In this document: positions 1 to 6,820 of the stretch, in pieces | Layout of the letters: the number at the start of each line of letters is the position of its first letter | Numbering within the stretch: the stretch's first letter is position 1 | Origin: an uncultured Oscillospiraceae bacterium | GTDB lineage: Bacteria > Bacillota_A > Clostridia > Oscillospirales > Oscillospiraceae | Reading direction: 5' to 3' | Assembly (NCBI GenBank): GCA_910584605.1 | Contig: CAJUAW010000077.1 | Span: 1-13,423, forward strand | DNA length: 13,423 nucleotides | The notes under the pieces: generated by a model | Seen by the model: the letters and a program-made list of their open reading frames with translations, nothing else | Database searches by the model: none | What the model was told of the DNA's origin: nothing | Made by a program: the position numbers and the translations under genes

Positions 1-65
1 ACAAAACTACATTTTTTCCTCGGCGTTTTCTTTCATTTTATCATTGGCACTGACACATCTACCAT

Positions 66-677
66 GTGTTCACGCCTCTGTTTCCCAACACCAGCACCAG
101 AATCATTTTAAAGAAGCCCAAGACCGATTCCAGTATCCGCAAGGTGTGGCTGCCCAAGACTCTGGCTTATATCCTGCGGGAATGGAAATCCGCGCAAGAC
201 GAGCTGCGAGCACTACTCCGTGACGAGTATCAGGACTACGACCTGGTGGTGGCGCTGGCCAATGGCCGCCCCTGTGAGGACCGTATCATCCTGAAGTCGT
301 TTGAGAAGCTGCGGGAGAAAGCAGGGCTGCCTAAAGTGGTCTTTCACTCCCTCCGCCATTCCAGCACGACCTATAAGCTGAAGCTGAACCACGGCGACCT
401 GAAGGCCACCCAGGGTGATACGGGCCACGCTCAGATCGACATGATCACCAGCGTGTATGCGCACATTCTGGACGAGGACCGCAAGATCAACGCCCAGAAG
501 TTTGAGAGCGCCTTCTATGCCAATCCTGACCTGCGTTCGGTTCGTCCCCCGGAGGAACCAAAGGAACCGGCGCTCGCCACATTGGATTTGGAGTCCCTAG
601 TGGAACAGCTTCGCAAGTCGCCGGAACTGGCCAACACACTGGCCACATTGCTGGCGTCAGCCCCATCCGAAAAATAG
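66..677 (+). pseudogene. Tyrosine recombinase (integrase), C-terminal remnant
   Basis: This is the catalytic C-terminal half of a phage or integrative-element tyrosine recombinase, which cuts and rejoins DNA at attachment sites. The fragment shows PKTDSS (residues 18-23, the beta-hairpin region with the catalytic lysine), HSLR (H94, R97), GHA (H121) and the nucleophile Y131 in SVYAHILDED. After Y131 comes the long tail usual in clostridial integrases. The core-binding domain and the first catalytic arginine are missing: about 200 residues are present, where intact members have about 370-420. A TGA at 51-53 closes the frame upstream, and bases 1-65 are AT-rich and do not look coding. The GTG at 66 is therefore only the first possible start, not a believable native one. 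The gene ends 190 bases from the 3' end of tRNA-Arg, the usual place for an integrase next to its attachment site. It is almost certainly non-functional. Confidence 0.85.
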
Positions 678-691
678 GGCGGGAAAATCGT

Positions 692-751
692 ATTAGCAAA
701 TCGGCGTTTTTTATTAGCAAGACCGGAAAAATAGTTCGAAGCCAATTAGCA
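692..751 (+). repeat. Three ATTAGCA repeats, possible integrase arm sites
   Basis: The heptamer ATTAGCA occurs at 692-698, 713-719 and 745-751, in the same orientation, between the integrase remnant and the tRNA. Short direct repeats in this position are typical of the arm-type sites bound by the N-terminal domain of tyrosine recombinases. The repeats are seen directly; their role is inferred. Apart from the stem-loops listed separately, nothing else was recognised in 678-866. Confidence 0.4.
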
Positions 752-785
752 GGCATACAGCGGAAAATGTATAAAATCGTTCCGG

Positions 786-806
786 CGGAGCGGCAAGAAC
801 GCTCCG
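786..806. other. Perfect 7-bp stem-loop
   Basis: CGGAGCG (786-792) pairs with CGCTCCG (800-806) around the loop GCAAGAA. An A-rich but not T-rich stretch follows on the plus strand. It may be a weak terminator for the integrase or a structural part of the attachment region. The sequence does not decide between these. Confidence 0.35.
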
Positions 807-819
807 GGAAAACGATAAC

Positions 820-859
820 AAAAAACCGCTGTAAACCATCAAAAAACGGCTTACAACGG
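820..859 (-). terminator. Rho-independent terminator of the tRNA-Arg transcript
   Basis: Reading the minus strand from the tRNA 3' end, CCGTTGTAAGCC (859-848) can pair with GGTTTACAGCGG (837-826) at 10 of 12 positions, around an A/T-containing loop of about 10 bases. A run of six T follows directly (825-820). It starts only 7 bases past the encoded CCA, so it fits as the end of the tRNA transcription unit. Confidence 0.65.
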
Positions 860-866
860 TCATTTT

Positions 867-943
867 TGGCACCCCCGGCTGGGTTCGAACCAGTGGCCTG
901 TCGCTTAGGAGGCGACCGCTCTATCCAACTGAGCTACGGGGGC
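867..943 (-). tRNA. tRNA-Arg(CCT)
   Basis: The minus strand folds as a complete 77-nt cloverleaf. The acceptor is GCCCCCG against CGGGGGT (G1-U72 wobble), followed by discriminator G and an encoded CCA. The D arm is GCTC/GAGC. The anticodon stem is GTCGC/GCGAC around loop CTCCTAA (anticodon CCT at 909-907). The T arm is ACTGG/CCAGC with loop TTCGAAC and one A-C mismatch at its outer pair. It would read AGG arginine codons. It is the last of three tRNA-Arg-like units behind one promoter and the only one that folds fully. Its 3' end faces the integrase remnant, so it is a likely attB site. The wobble and the mismatch hint that the 3' half may have been replaced by an element-borne copy. Confidence 0.93.
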
Positions 944-970
944 TTATACAGAAAATATTCAGTTTTACAG

Positions 971-1036
971 GGCTCCAGGATTCGAACGATTCGATTTTTA
1001 GGAGGCGGACGCTCTATCCTGCTGAGCTACGGACGC
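971..1036 (-). pseudogene. Decayed tRNA-Arg(CCT)-like copy 2
   Basis: The 5' half is well preserved: acceptor strand GCGTCCG (1036-1030), TA, the D arm GCTC...GAGC, the stem strand TCCGC and the anticodon loop CTCCTAA. Just after the loop the sequence departs. The 3' stem strand reads AAATC instead of GCGGA, and the 3' acceptor strand cannot pair with GCGTCCG. A T-loop-like GTTCGAATCC remains. It cannot form a cloverleaf and is judged non-functional. Confidence 0.75.
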
Positions 1037-1048
1037 ATATGGAATTTT

Positions 1049-1117
1049 TGGTGCCACTGGCGGACGAACTACGCAGACTTAGGCGGCGGACGCTCTATCC
1101 AACTGAACTGCGCGGGC
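1049..1117 (-). pseudogene. Decayed tRNA-Arg-like copy 3
   Basis: The 5' side keeps a tRNA layout: GCCCGCG (1117-1111), CA, a D arm GTTC/GAGC with loop AGTTGGATA, and stem strand TCCGC. The anticodon loop is CGCCTAA, so the invariant U33 has become G. The 3' half is lost except for an ending GGCACCA (1055-1049) that resembles discriminator plus CCA. The total is about 69 nt with an unpaired acceptor. It is the first unit after the shared promoter and is judged non-functional. Confidence 0.7.
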
Positions 1118-1144
1118 AAATGGAATTGCACAAGCGCCTATGCT

Positions 1145-1173
1145 ATTTTAGCCTAACTTGGTCCATCTGTCAA
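1145..1173 (-). promoter_or_regulatory. Promoter of the tRNA-Arg unit
   Basis: On the minus strand TTGACA (1173-1168), a 17-base spacer and TAAAAT (1150-1145) form a near-consensus vegetative promoter. The predicted start is about 20 bases ahead of the first tRNA-like unit. No better promoter is visible directly in front of the intact tRNA, so that tRNA probably depends on this one and is transcribed through both decayed copies. Confidence 0.75.
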
Positions 1174-1176
1174 CGA

Positions 1177-1216
1177 AAAAACGACCGGCTATCCCGGAAA
1201 AATGACCGACTGTCCC
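1177..1216 (+). promoter_or_regulatory. Paired 21-bp direct repeat, likely LytTR binding site
   Basis: GACCGGCTATCCC (1183-1195) and GACCGACTGTCCC (1204-1216) are exactly 21 bases apart, each preceded by an A-tract. They differ at two positions within the 13-base core. LytTR proteins typically bind pairs of about 9-bp direct repeats whose starts are 21-22 bases apart, near the -35 box of target promoters. Here the second copy ends 7 bases before the -35 of the LytTR gene's own promoter, and the first lies within 10 bases of the tRNA promoter's -35. An autoregulatory site is therefore likely. Confidence 0.7.
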
Positions 1217-1223
1217 AAAACGG

Positions 1224-1252
1224 TAGACAGGGCGGGAGAGAGGGGCTATACT
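1224..1252 (+). promoter_or_regulatory. Promoter of the LytTR-DUF3021 operon
   Basis: TAGACA (1224-1229), a 17-base spacer and TATACT (1247-1252) match the vegetative consensus at 5 of 6 positions in each box. A purine-rich G-tract ribosome binding site follows before the ATG at 1278. Confidence 0.75.
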
Positions 1253-1277
1253 GAAGACGAGAGAGGGGGGGAGACCC

Positions 1278-1745
1278 ATGGAGGTAGAGATCAAGACCGA
1301 ACCAGGCCGTCAGGAGCCCAAAATCGTGATTCTGGCCGGGGAGGAAAGCGAGGAGCTGCGCCGCTTGGCGGAGAGTCTGTCCAAGCTGACGGTGGGACCG
1401 GTCCCGGTGAGCCGGGGAGATGAGAAGCTGCTTCTGCCCCAGAGGGAATTTCTCCGGTTTTACACCGACGGCAAGGGGGTGTCCGCCCAGACGGCGGGGG
1501 AGACCTACACAGTCCACCTCCGACTCTATGAGCTGGAGGAGCGGCTGGACCCAACCCAGTTTGTCCGCATCTCCAACGGGGAGATCATCAACCTGGACCG
1601 AGTCACTGCGGTGGATCTGTCCCTGACTGGTACCATCTGCATGACACTGGATGGCACGGTAAAGGCTTACGTGTCCCGGCGGTATGTGAAAAAAATCAAG
1701 GATACCCTGAATGGGGGAAGGAGGAACGGCCGTGAAAAAGCTTAA
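1278..1745 (+). CDS. LytTR-domain DNA-binding regulator
   Basis: This 155-residue cytoplasmic transcription factor has a LytTR domain in its C-terminal two-thirds (about 48-143). It shows the family pattern: a basic LLLPQREFLRFY strand segment, then an E-rich helix LYELEERL, then QFVRISNGEIINLDRV (94-109) and YVSRRYVKKIKDTL (131-144). The first 45 residues form a short alpha/beta segment (KIVILAG...) and not a receiver domain, so no phosphorylation site is present. In small LytTR proteins of this kind control usually comes from a membrane partner encoded next to them, here the following gene, which overlaps by 14 bases. The ATG has a G-rich Shine-Dalgarno tract just upstream. Direct repeats in its promoter suggest it activates its own operon. 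Target genes beyond that are unknown. Confidence 0.9.
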   Translation: MEVEIKTEPGRQEPKIVILAGEESEELRRLAESLSKLTVGPVPVSRGDEKLLLPQREFLRFYTDGKGVSAQTAGETYTVHLRLYELEERLDPTQFVRISNGEIINLDRVTAVDLSLTGTICMTLDGTVKAYVSRRYVKKIKDTLNGGRRNGREKA

Positions 1746-2475
1746 ATGGGCCTGGCGGGTCCTGGGTGGGGCGGCGCTGGGACTGGTGTTCAGCGTGGTG
1801 CTGGTATCGTATGCTGTGGGAACGAGAGGGCCGTCGCTGGTGGTCTGCCTGCTGTGTTCGGCCCTGGGAGCGGCGGCTGGGGTGGCTACGCTGCCCTTCG
1901 CTGACGACGGCAGGGCGCTGATGCTCCGCTCTGCGGCCCACCTTGGGGTGACGGCGGCCCTGTTTCTCCTGCTGGCGGTCCAGCTGGGAGCGAGGGGCGC
2001 ACAGCTGCTGGCCTGGGAGGCCATCCTGTTTCTGCTGTACGCCGTGGTCTGGCTGGGCCGGTGGATCGGCTGGTACGTGGAGGTGATGCAGCTGCGTACC
2101 CTGCTGGGGCTGACTCCAGGACCCTCCCCCTTGAAGTGGCAGGAGACGCTGCCCTACCTGCCCTTTGTCCTGCTGCTGTGCGACGGTCTGCCCCTGGCTC
2201 TGCGCTGGCTGGACGCGCCGGATGTGCCCGTCCTGTCCGGCCTGCTCCTGCCCTACCTGATGCTACCAGTGGCGGGGTTCTCCTCCGGACTGTCCCTGGG
2301 CAAACGGCAGGGGGTGTGCCCCCTGTACCCGGTGGCCTGCTTTGTGTGCTACCTGCCTATGGTCTATCTGCTGTTCAACGATACGGCGATGTTCCACTGC
2401 TTTATGGTAGCCGTCCCCGCTCTGGCGGGCAACGTGATCGGGTGGATGTACCGCCGGGCGGTACCGAAAACCTGA
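1732..2475 (+). CDS. DUF3021-type membrane protein with extra C-terminal membrane domain
   Basis: This is a 247-residue integral membrane protein and the likely membrane partner or inhibitor of the LytTR regulator, as in LytTR regulatory systems. The GTG at 1732 is preferred over the in-frame ATG at 1711 because AGGAGG (1719-1724) sits 7 bases before it and gives a normal MKKLKW start. The N-terminal half has four hydrophobic segments (about 9-29, 36-54, 70-87, 94-116) and ends in WLGRWIGWYVEVMQLRTLLGL, like the end of DUF3021 proteins. After a short linker (about 120-138) there are about four more membrane segments (LPYLPFVLLLCDGLPL through MVAVPALAGNVIGW). DUF3021 proteins are usually about 130-150 residues, so this looks like a fusion with a second small membrane protein. 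The DUF3021 assignment is by pattern only. Its mechanism, presumably sequestering the regulator, is inferred. Confidence 0.8.
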   Translation: MKKLKWAWRVLGGAALGLVFSVVLVSYAVGTRGPSLVVCLLCSALGAAAGVATLPFADDGRALMLRSAAHLGVTAALFLLLAVQLGARGAQLLAWEAILFLLYAVVWLGRWIGWYVEVMQLRTLLGLTPGPSPLKWQETLPYLPFVLLLCDGLPLALRWLDAPDVPVLSGLLLPYLMLPVAGFSSGLSLGKRQGVCPLYPVACFVCYLPMVYLLFNDTAMFHCFMVAVPALAGNVIGWMYRRAVPKT

Positions 2476-2486
2476 GAATCATGAGA

Positions 2487-2510
2487 GGACCCCGCCGGCT
2501 GGCGGGGTCC
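2487..2510. terminator. Terminator between convergent operons
   Basis: GGACCCCGCC (2487-2496) and GGCGGGGTCC (2501-2510) form a perfect 10-bp GC-rich stem with a GGCT loop, lying between the stops of two convergent genes (2475 and 2519). The plus side continues TTTGGCG, which is a weak U-tract. It probably acts in both directions. Confidence 0.75.
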
Positions 2511-2518
2511 TTTGGCGT

Positions 2519-4594
2519 TCAGGACAGCTGGAACTGTCCGGTGTACAGCCGGTAGTACCGGCCTTTATCCTTCAGAAGCTCCTCGTGGCTGCCCTTTTCC
2601 TCGATCTCGCCATGCTCGATGACCACGATGCAGTTGGAATTGCGCACGGTGGACAGCCGGTGGGCGATGACGAACACCGTCCGGCCCTCCATCAGGGTAT
2701 CCATGCCCTGCTGGATCAGAGCCTCGGTGCGGGTGTCGATGGAGGAGGTGGCCTCGTCCAGGATCATCACTGGCGGGTCAGCCACGGCGGCCCGGGCAAT
2801 AGCCAGCAGCTGCCGCTGGCCCTGGGACAGATTGGCTCCATCGCCGGTGACCATGGTCTGATAGCCCTCGGGCAGGCGGCGGATGAAGGAGTGGGCGTTG
2901 GCGCTTTTGGCGGCGGCGATACACTCCTCGTCGGTGGCGTCCAGCCGGCCATAGCGGATGTTGTCCATAATGGTGCCGGTGAACAGATGGGTGTCTTGAA
3001 GCACCGCCCCCAGGGAGCGCCGCAGGTCGTCCTTGCGGATGGCCTTTACCCGGATGCCGTCGTAGGTGATCATGCCGCCCTCGATCTCGTAGAAGCGGTT
3101 GATCAGGTTGGTGATGGTGGTCTTGCCCGCTCCGGTGGAGCCCACAAAGGCGATCTTCTGGCCTGGATCGGCGTAGACCGACACGTCCTTCAAGATCCGC
3201 TTGCCGGGAACGTAGGAGAAGTCCACATGGCTGAACCGTACCGCACCCCGCAGCTCGGTGAGGTAAAAGTCCTCGTTGGGGACATTGCGCACGGTTCCGC
3301 GGATCAAATGGAGGCCCACGACTCCGTTGGGACCGGGGTATTTCCAGGCCCAGCCGTGGTTGGCCAGCATAGCCGGGTCGGGGACCGCTTCCGGATCAAT
3401 GATCTCGGTGAGCGTTTCGTCCTCGCCCACAAAGACGGGGACCAGCTCCATGCCGTTGCCCCGGGGAGTCTTCCAGGCCCAGGTGCGGGGACGGCCCTGG
3501 CCGGTGAAGGGGGAGAGGGTGCCGTTGGCGTCCTTTTCAGCAGGGATCAGGGTGACGGAACCCTCGTCCAGCTCGGCGGCGGTGTCCATCACCTCAAAGA
3601 TGCGTTCCGCCCCCGCCATGGCGGACAGGAGGGTGGTCATCTGCTGAGAGATCTGGTTCAGGGGCTGGCCCACCTGACGGGAATAATTGAGGTACGTCGC
3701 CAGCCCGCCCAGGTCGAAGCCCTGGAGGACGGAGAGCAGCCCGCCAAAGGCGGCGGTGAGGGCGTAGCTGATGTTCATCAGGTTGCCCGCCATGGGCATG
3801 ATCATAGTGGAGTAGAAGTTGGCCTTCTGCGCGGAGTCCCGGTAGGCGTTGTTCAGCTCCCGGAACTTGGCCTTGGCTTCCTCCTCGTGGGTGAAGGCTT
3901 TGACCACCTTCAGGCCCTCGATGACCTCCTGGATCTCGCCGTTGACAGCGCCCAGCGCCTTTTGCTGCTTTTGGTAAAACTGGCGGCTGCGGCCGCCCAG
4001 CTTCCGAAACAGGGTCATGGTGAGGACCAAAACCACGGCGGTGACAAAGAACAGCTTCCAGTTGATGAACAGCATCAGTCCCACCAGTCCCACAAACATC
4101 AGGCAGCTGGACAGCAGGGAGACCACGCTCTGCTGGAGGGCCAGCTCAACGTTGTCGGCATCGTTGGTGAAGCGGCTCATCAGTTCGCCGTGGGGGTGTT
4201 GGTCAAAGTAGGAGAGGGGGAGACTTTGCAGGCTGTCAAACAGGTCCCTGCGCAGCCGGTTGACGCCCCGTTCTGCCAGCCGGACCATGGCGGCGGACTG
4301 GCCATAGGTGGCCAGACAGCCCAGCAGGTAGATGCCGGCCAGCAGGGCGATCAGAACCGCCAGTCCGGAAAGTTTCTCCTGCAGTGTCCGGTCTGGGTCG
4401 ATCAGCAGGTTGGCGATGGGCCGCACCATATATGACCCGCCCAGATTGGTGGCCACAGAGGTAAGCAGACACAGCAGCACAAACAGCAGCGGCAGCCTGC
4501 TCCGGGTGAGGTAGCCCACCAGGCGCAAGATGGTCTTCTTCAGATTTTTGGGCTTTACCGCCCCGGCCTTAAAGGCTTGATTGGGTCCTGGCAT
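2519..4594 (-). CDS. ABC exporter half-transporter, canonical NBD subunit
   Basis: This 691-residue membrane-fused ABC exporter subunit has six membrane segments (within about 30-330) followed by a nucleotide-binding domain. That domain has Walker A GSTGAGKT (485-492), Q533, signature LSQGQ (589-593), Walker B VMILDEA with catalytic E614, and H645. It is therefore the catalytically competent half. Its ATG overlaps the stop of the preceding gene by one base (TAATG). The partner subunit carries a degenerate site, so the two should form a heterodimeric drug or peptide exporter. It is about 100 residues longer than usual because of an insert between membrane and ATPase domains (about 343-447). 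That insert contains two similar segments, WAWKTPRGNG (372-381) and WAWKYPGPNG (415-424), 43 residues apart. Inserts with WAWK are known to me in clostridial relatives; the doubling is what stands out. The substrate cannot be read from the sequence. Confidence 0.93.
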   Translation of the reverse strand: MPGPNQAFKAGAVKPKNLKKTILRLVGYLTRSRLPLLFVLLCLLTSVATNLGGSYMVRPIANLLIDPDRTLQEKLSGLAVLIALLAGIYLLGCLATYGQSAAMVRLAERGVNRLRRDLFDSLQSLPLSYFDQHPHGELMSRFTNDADNVELALQQSVVSLLSSCLMFVGLVGLMLFINWKLFFVTAVVLVLTMTLFRKLGGRSRQFYQKQQKALGAVNGEIQEVIEGLKVVKAFTHEEEAKAKFRELNNAYRDSAQKANFYSTMIMPMAGNLMNISYALTAAFGGLLSVLQGFDLGGLATYLNYSRQVGQPLNQISQQMTTLLSAMAGAERIFEVMDTAAELDEGSVTLIPAEKDANGTLSPFTGQGRPRTWAWKTPRGNGMELVPVFVGEDETLTEIIDPEAVPDPAMLANHGWAWKYPGPNGVVGLHLIRGTVRNVPNEDFYLTELRGAVRFSHVDFSYVPGKRILKDVSVYADPGQKIAFVGSTGAGKTTITNLINRFYEIEGGMITYDGIRVKAIRKDDLRRSLGAVLQDTHLFTGTIMDNIRYGRLDATDEECIAAAKSANAHSFIRRLPEGYQTMVTGDGANLSQGQRQLLAIARAAVADPPVMILDEATSSIDTRTEALIQQGMDTLMEGRTVFVIAHRLSTVRNSNCIVVIEHGEIEEKGSHEELLKDKGRYYRLYTGQFQLS

Positions 4595-6339
4595 TATCCG
4601 CCCACCCCCTCTTGCTGAGATTGATAAATTTCCTGGTAAATCCTGTTGTTGGCCAGCAGCTCGTCATGGGTGCCCCGGCCGGCGATGTGGTCGTCGTCCA
4701 GAATGAGGATCTCATCGGCGTATTGCACGGAGGAGATGCGCTGGGCAATAATGATGACAGTCGTATCCGCCTGATTTTTATGGAAGGATTCCCGTATGGC
4801 CGCCTCAGTGGCCGAGTCCACGGCGGAGGTGGAGTCGTCCAGGATAAGGATGGCCGGCTTGCGGAGCATGGCCCGGGCAATACACAGCCGCTGCTTCTGC
4901 CCGCCGGAGACGTTGGTGCCGCCCTGGGTGAGCCGGGTGTCGAAGCCCTCAGGCAGGTTCATGATGAAATCGTAGGCCTGGGCGTCTTTTGCCGCCTGGA
5001 TCATCTCCTCCTCGGTGGCGCCGGGGCGGCCCCACAGCAGGTTTTCCCGGATGGTGCCGGTGAACAGAATATTGGTCTGGAGCACCATGCCGATGCGGGA
5101 ACGAAGCTCCTCCAGGGGGTAGTCCCGGACATCCACGCCGTCCACCAGCACAGAGCCGCCGGTGACGTCGTAAAACCGGGGGATCAGGTTGACCAGGGAG
5201 GACTTGCCGGTACCGGTGCCCCCCACAATGGCCACAAACCGGCCGGGCTCTACGGTAAAGCTGATATGGGACAGCACATCATCCCCGGAGCCGGCGGCGG
5301 CGTACTTGAAGGAGACGTCCTGAAACTCCACCCGGCCCTGGGGGGCGGGGAGGGAGGCGGACTCCGGTTTATCCTGGACCGAGGGGACGGCGTCCAGCAC
5401 CTCATCAATGCGCCGGGCACAGGCCTGGGCCCGGGACAGCTGAAGCAGAGACATGGCAACCATCATCACACTCATCAGCACCTGCATGATATAGGTCAGA
5501 AAGGCCTGAAGGTCGCCCAGGTCGAAGGCGGCATCCATGACCATCCTTCCGCCGAAATAGAGGACGGCCAGGGTGGCGCCGTTAAGGCACAGCATCATAA
5601 TGGGCATTATGGCGATGACCCGTACGCCCACCTTCAAAGCGGCGGTCATCAGCTCGTCGCTGGAGCGGTTGAACTTCTTCCGCTCGTGGTCCTCCCGGAC
5701 AAAGGCCTTTACCACACGGATGGCCACCAGATTCTCCTGGAGCACGTTGTTCAGTCCGTCGATTTTTTGCTGCATCAGGTCGAAGAGCCTGGTACAGACC
5801 TTCATCAAAAGCGCAATGGCGGCCGCCATGACCGGGATGATGACCAGCAGGATGATGGCCAGCCGGGCATTCAGGTACAGGCTGACGCCCAGTGCGGCGA
5901 TGAGCATCACCGGGGTCCGGACCAGCATCCGCAGGCCCATGGCCAGCATCATGGTCATGGCGTTGACGTCGTTGGTCATGCGGGTGATCAGGGAAGCGGA
6001 GGAGAAGCGGTCAATATCGGCGAAGGAGAACTCCTGCACCTTGTCAAACAGGCATTGGCGCAGGTTGCCGCCGAAGCCTTGGCTGGCGAAGGCGGCGTAT
6101 TTGGCGGCCAGCACGCCGCAGGCCATGGAAAAGCCTGCCAGCACCAGCATCAACGCGCCAAGCTGGAAAATATATCCCGTATCCCCCGAGGGGATGGCCA
6201 CGTCCACGATTTCCGCCATGACCAGGGGGAGGAGGAGCTCACAGATGACCTCCAAAACGATCAGGATAGGGGATTTGATGGCGTCTTTTTTGTACCCCTC
6301 CAAATGGGTCAAAAACAGGGAAAGCAAGGTAATAATCAC
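4594..6339 (-). CDS. ABC exporter half-transporter, degenerate NBD subunit
   Basis: This 581-residue ABC exporter subunit has a six-segment membrane domain (about 1-310) and an ATPase domain. Walker A is GGTGTGKS (373-380) and the signature is VSGGQ (477-481). Walker B, ILILDDSTS, has D501 where the catalytic glutamate should be, and the H-loop histidine is replaced by glutamine (IAQRI, Q533). Both changes are hallmarks of the non-catalytic half of heterodimeric exporters of the TM287/288 or BmrCD type. Translation probably starts at GTG 6339, which overlaps the marR stop as GTGA and suggests coupling. The AAAGGA is too close to that GTG for a normal ribosome site, so the TTG at 6327, 11 bases past AAAGGAG, is a real alternative that would drop four residues. 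The gene lies between the repressor and the second subunit in one operon. Confidence 0.93.
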   Translation of the reverse strand: MIITLLSLFLTHLEGYKKDAIKSPILIVLEVICELLLPLVMAEIVDVAIPSGDTGYIFQLGALMLVLAGFSMACGVLAAKYAAFASQGFGGNLRQCLFDKVQEFSFADIDRFSSASLITRMTNDVNAMTMMLAMGLRMLVRTPVMLIAALGVSLYLNARLAIILLVIIPVMAAAIALLMKVCTRLFDLMQQKIDGLNNVLQENLVAIRVVKAFVREDHERKKFNRSSDELMTAALKVGVRVIAIMPIMMLCLNGATLAVLYFGGRMVMDAAFDLGDLQAFLTYIMQVLMSVMMVAMSLLQLSRAQACARRIDEVLDAVPSVQDKPESASLPAPQGRVEFQDVSFKYAAAGSGDDVLSHISFTVEPGRFVAIVGGTGTGKSSLVNLIPRFYDVTGGSVLVDGVDVRDYPLEELRSRIGMVLQTNILFTGTIRENLLWGRPGATEEEMIQAAKDAQAYDFIMNLPEGFDTRLTQGGTNVSGGQKQRLCIARAMLRKPAILILDDSTSAVDSATEAAIRESFHKNQADTTVIIIAQRISSVQYADEILILDDDHIAGRGTHDELLANNRIYQEIYQSQQEGVGG

Positions 6340-6797
6340 TCCTTTGGTTGAGAATCAAGAAGATTGCAGAGCATCCGCCGCTGAAACTGAGCCAGCTGCT
6401 GATATTCCTCCTCAGAAAAGCCGGACAACATGCGGGCGGCCACCCGCTGGAACGCCTCCCGGCAGCCGGATACCGCCTGTACGCCCTTGTCGGTGAGGCT
6501 TACCCGGTTGCGCCGGGCGTCCTGCTGGCCGGGTTCCCGACGGATGTAGCCGCTTTTCTCCAGCGATTTCAAGGAATTGGCCACCGCAGCAGGGGAGATG
6601 TGCAGCAGATCCGCCAGCTCCCGCTGGGCAGGGCATGCCTGGTCCTTGTCCTCCCGCCCGCTCTCCAAAATGGTGAGCAGCATGGGGTGATTGACCTCGC
6701 TGAGACCAGCGGCGTTCAGCTCCCACTGTACTGCCGCGCGGTGGGTGTGGTTGAGCTGGCGGGACAGCAGTTCCATCTCGTGAAATGTGTCTTCCAC
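6336..6797 (-). CDS. MarR-family transcriptional regulator
   Basis: This 153-residue winged-helix regulator normally binds palindromic DNA as a dimer and leaves it on binding a small ligand or stress signal. It has the family layout: a dimerisation helix at the N terminus, a recognition helix-turn-helix around QRELADLLHISPAAVANSLKSLEKSGYIRR (about 58-87), a wing with DARRNRVSLTDKG, and a long C-terminal dimerisation helix. The start is GTG at 6797, with AAAGGAGG eight bases upstream. It is the first gene of a MarR-ABC-ABC operon, and an inverted repeat lies at the transcription start, so it most likely represses itself and the exporter. The inducer is unknown and may be an exporter substrate. 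Confidence 0.93.
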   Translation of the reverse strand: MEDTFHEMELLSRQLNHTHRAAVQWELNAAGLSEVNHPMLLTILESGREDKDQACPAQRELADLLHISPAAVANSLKSLEKSGYIRREPGQQDARRNRVSLTDKGVQAVSGCREAFQRVAARMLSGFSEEEYQQLAQFQRRMLCNLLDSQPKE

Positions 6798-6820
6798 GAG
6801 GAAAACCTCCTTTCAGAAAA

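Noticed and set aside
66..677. A complete short recombinase starting at GTG 66
   Set aside because: It lacks the first catalytic arginine and the core-binding domain, and a stop lies just upstream with non-coding sequence before it.
971..1117. Two further working tRNA-Arg genes
   Set aside because: Their anticodon and acceptor stems cannot pair, and copy 3 has lost U33.
767..1156. Plus-strand open frame over the tRNA array
   Set aside because: It translates the antisense of tRNA-Arg and its two copies. The repeated GGGRSIQL-like peptides are only the tRNA repeats read backward.
1170..2024. 284-codon minus-strand open frame
   Set aside because: It is antisense to the LytTR and membrane genes, which have clear family motifs, promoter and ribosome sites.
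2585..4435. Long plus-strand open frame of 616 codons
   Set aside because: It is antisense to the canonical ABC subunit, which has all its motifs. The product is low-complexity (H, G, Q, V rich) with no domain, as expected for a GC-rich shadow frame.
4612..6351. Long plus-strand open frame of 579 codons
   Set aside because: It is antisense to the degenerate ABC subunit, with a product full of His, Gly and Gln repeats and no recognisable family.
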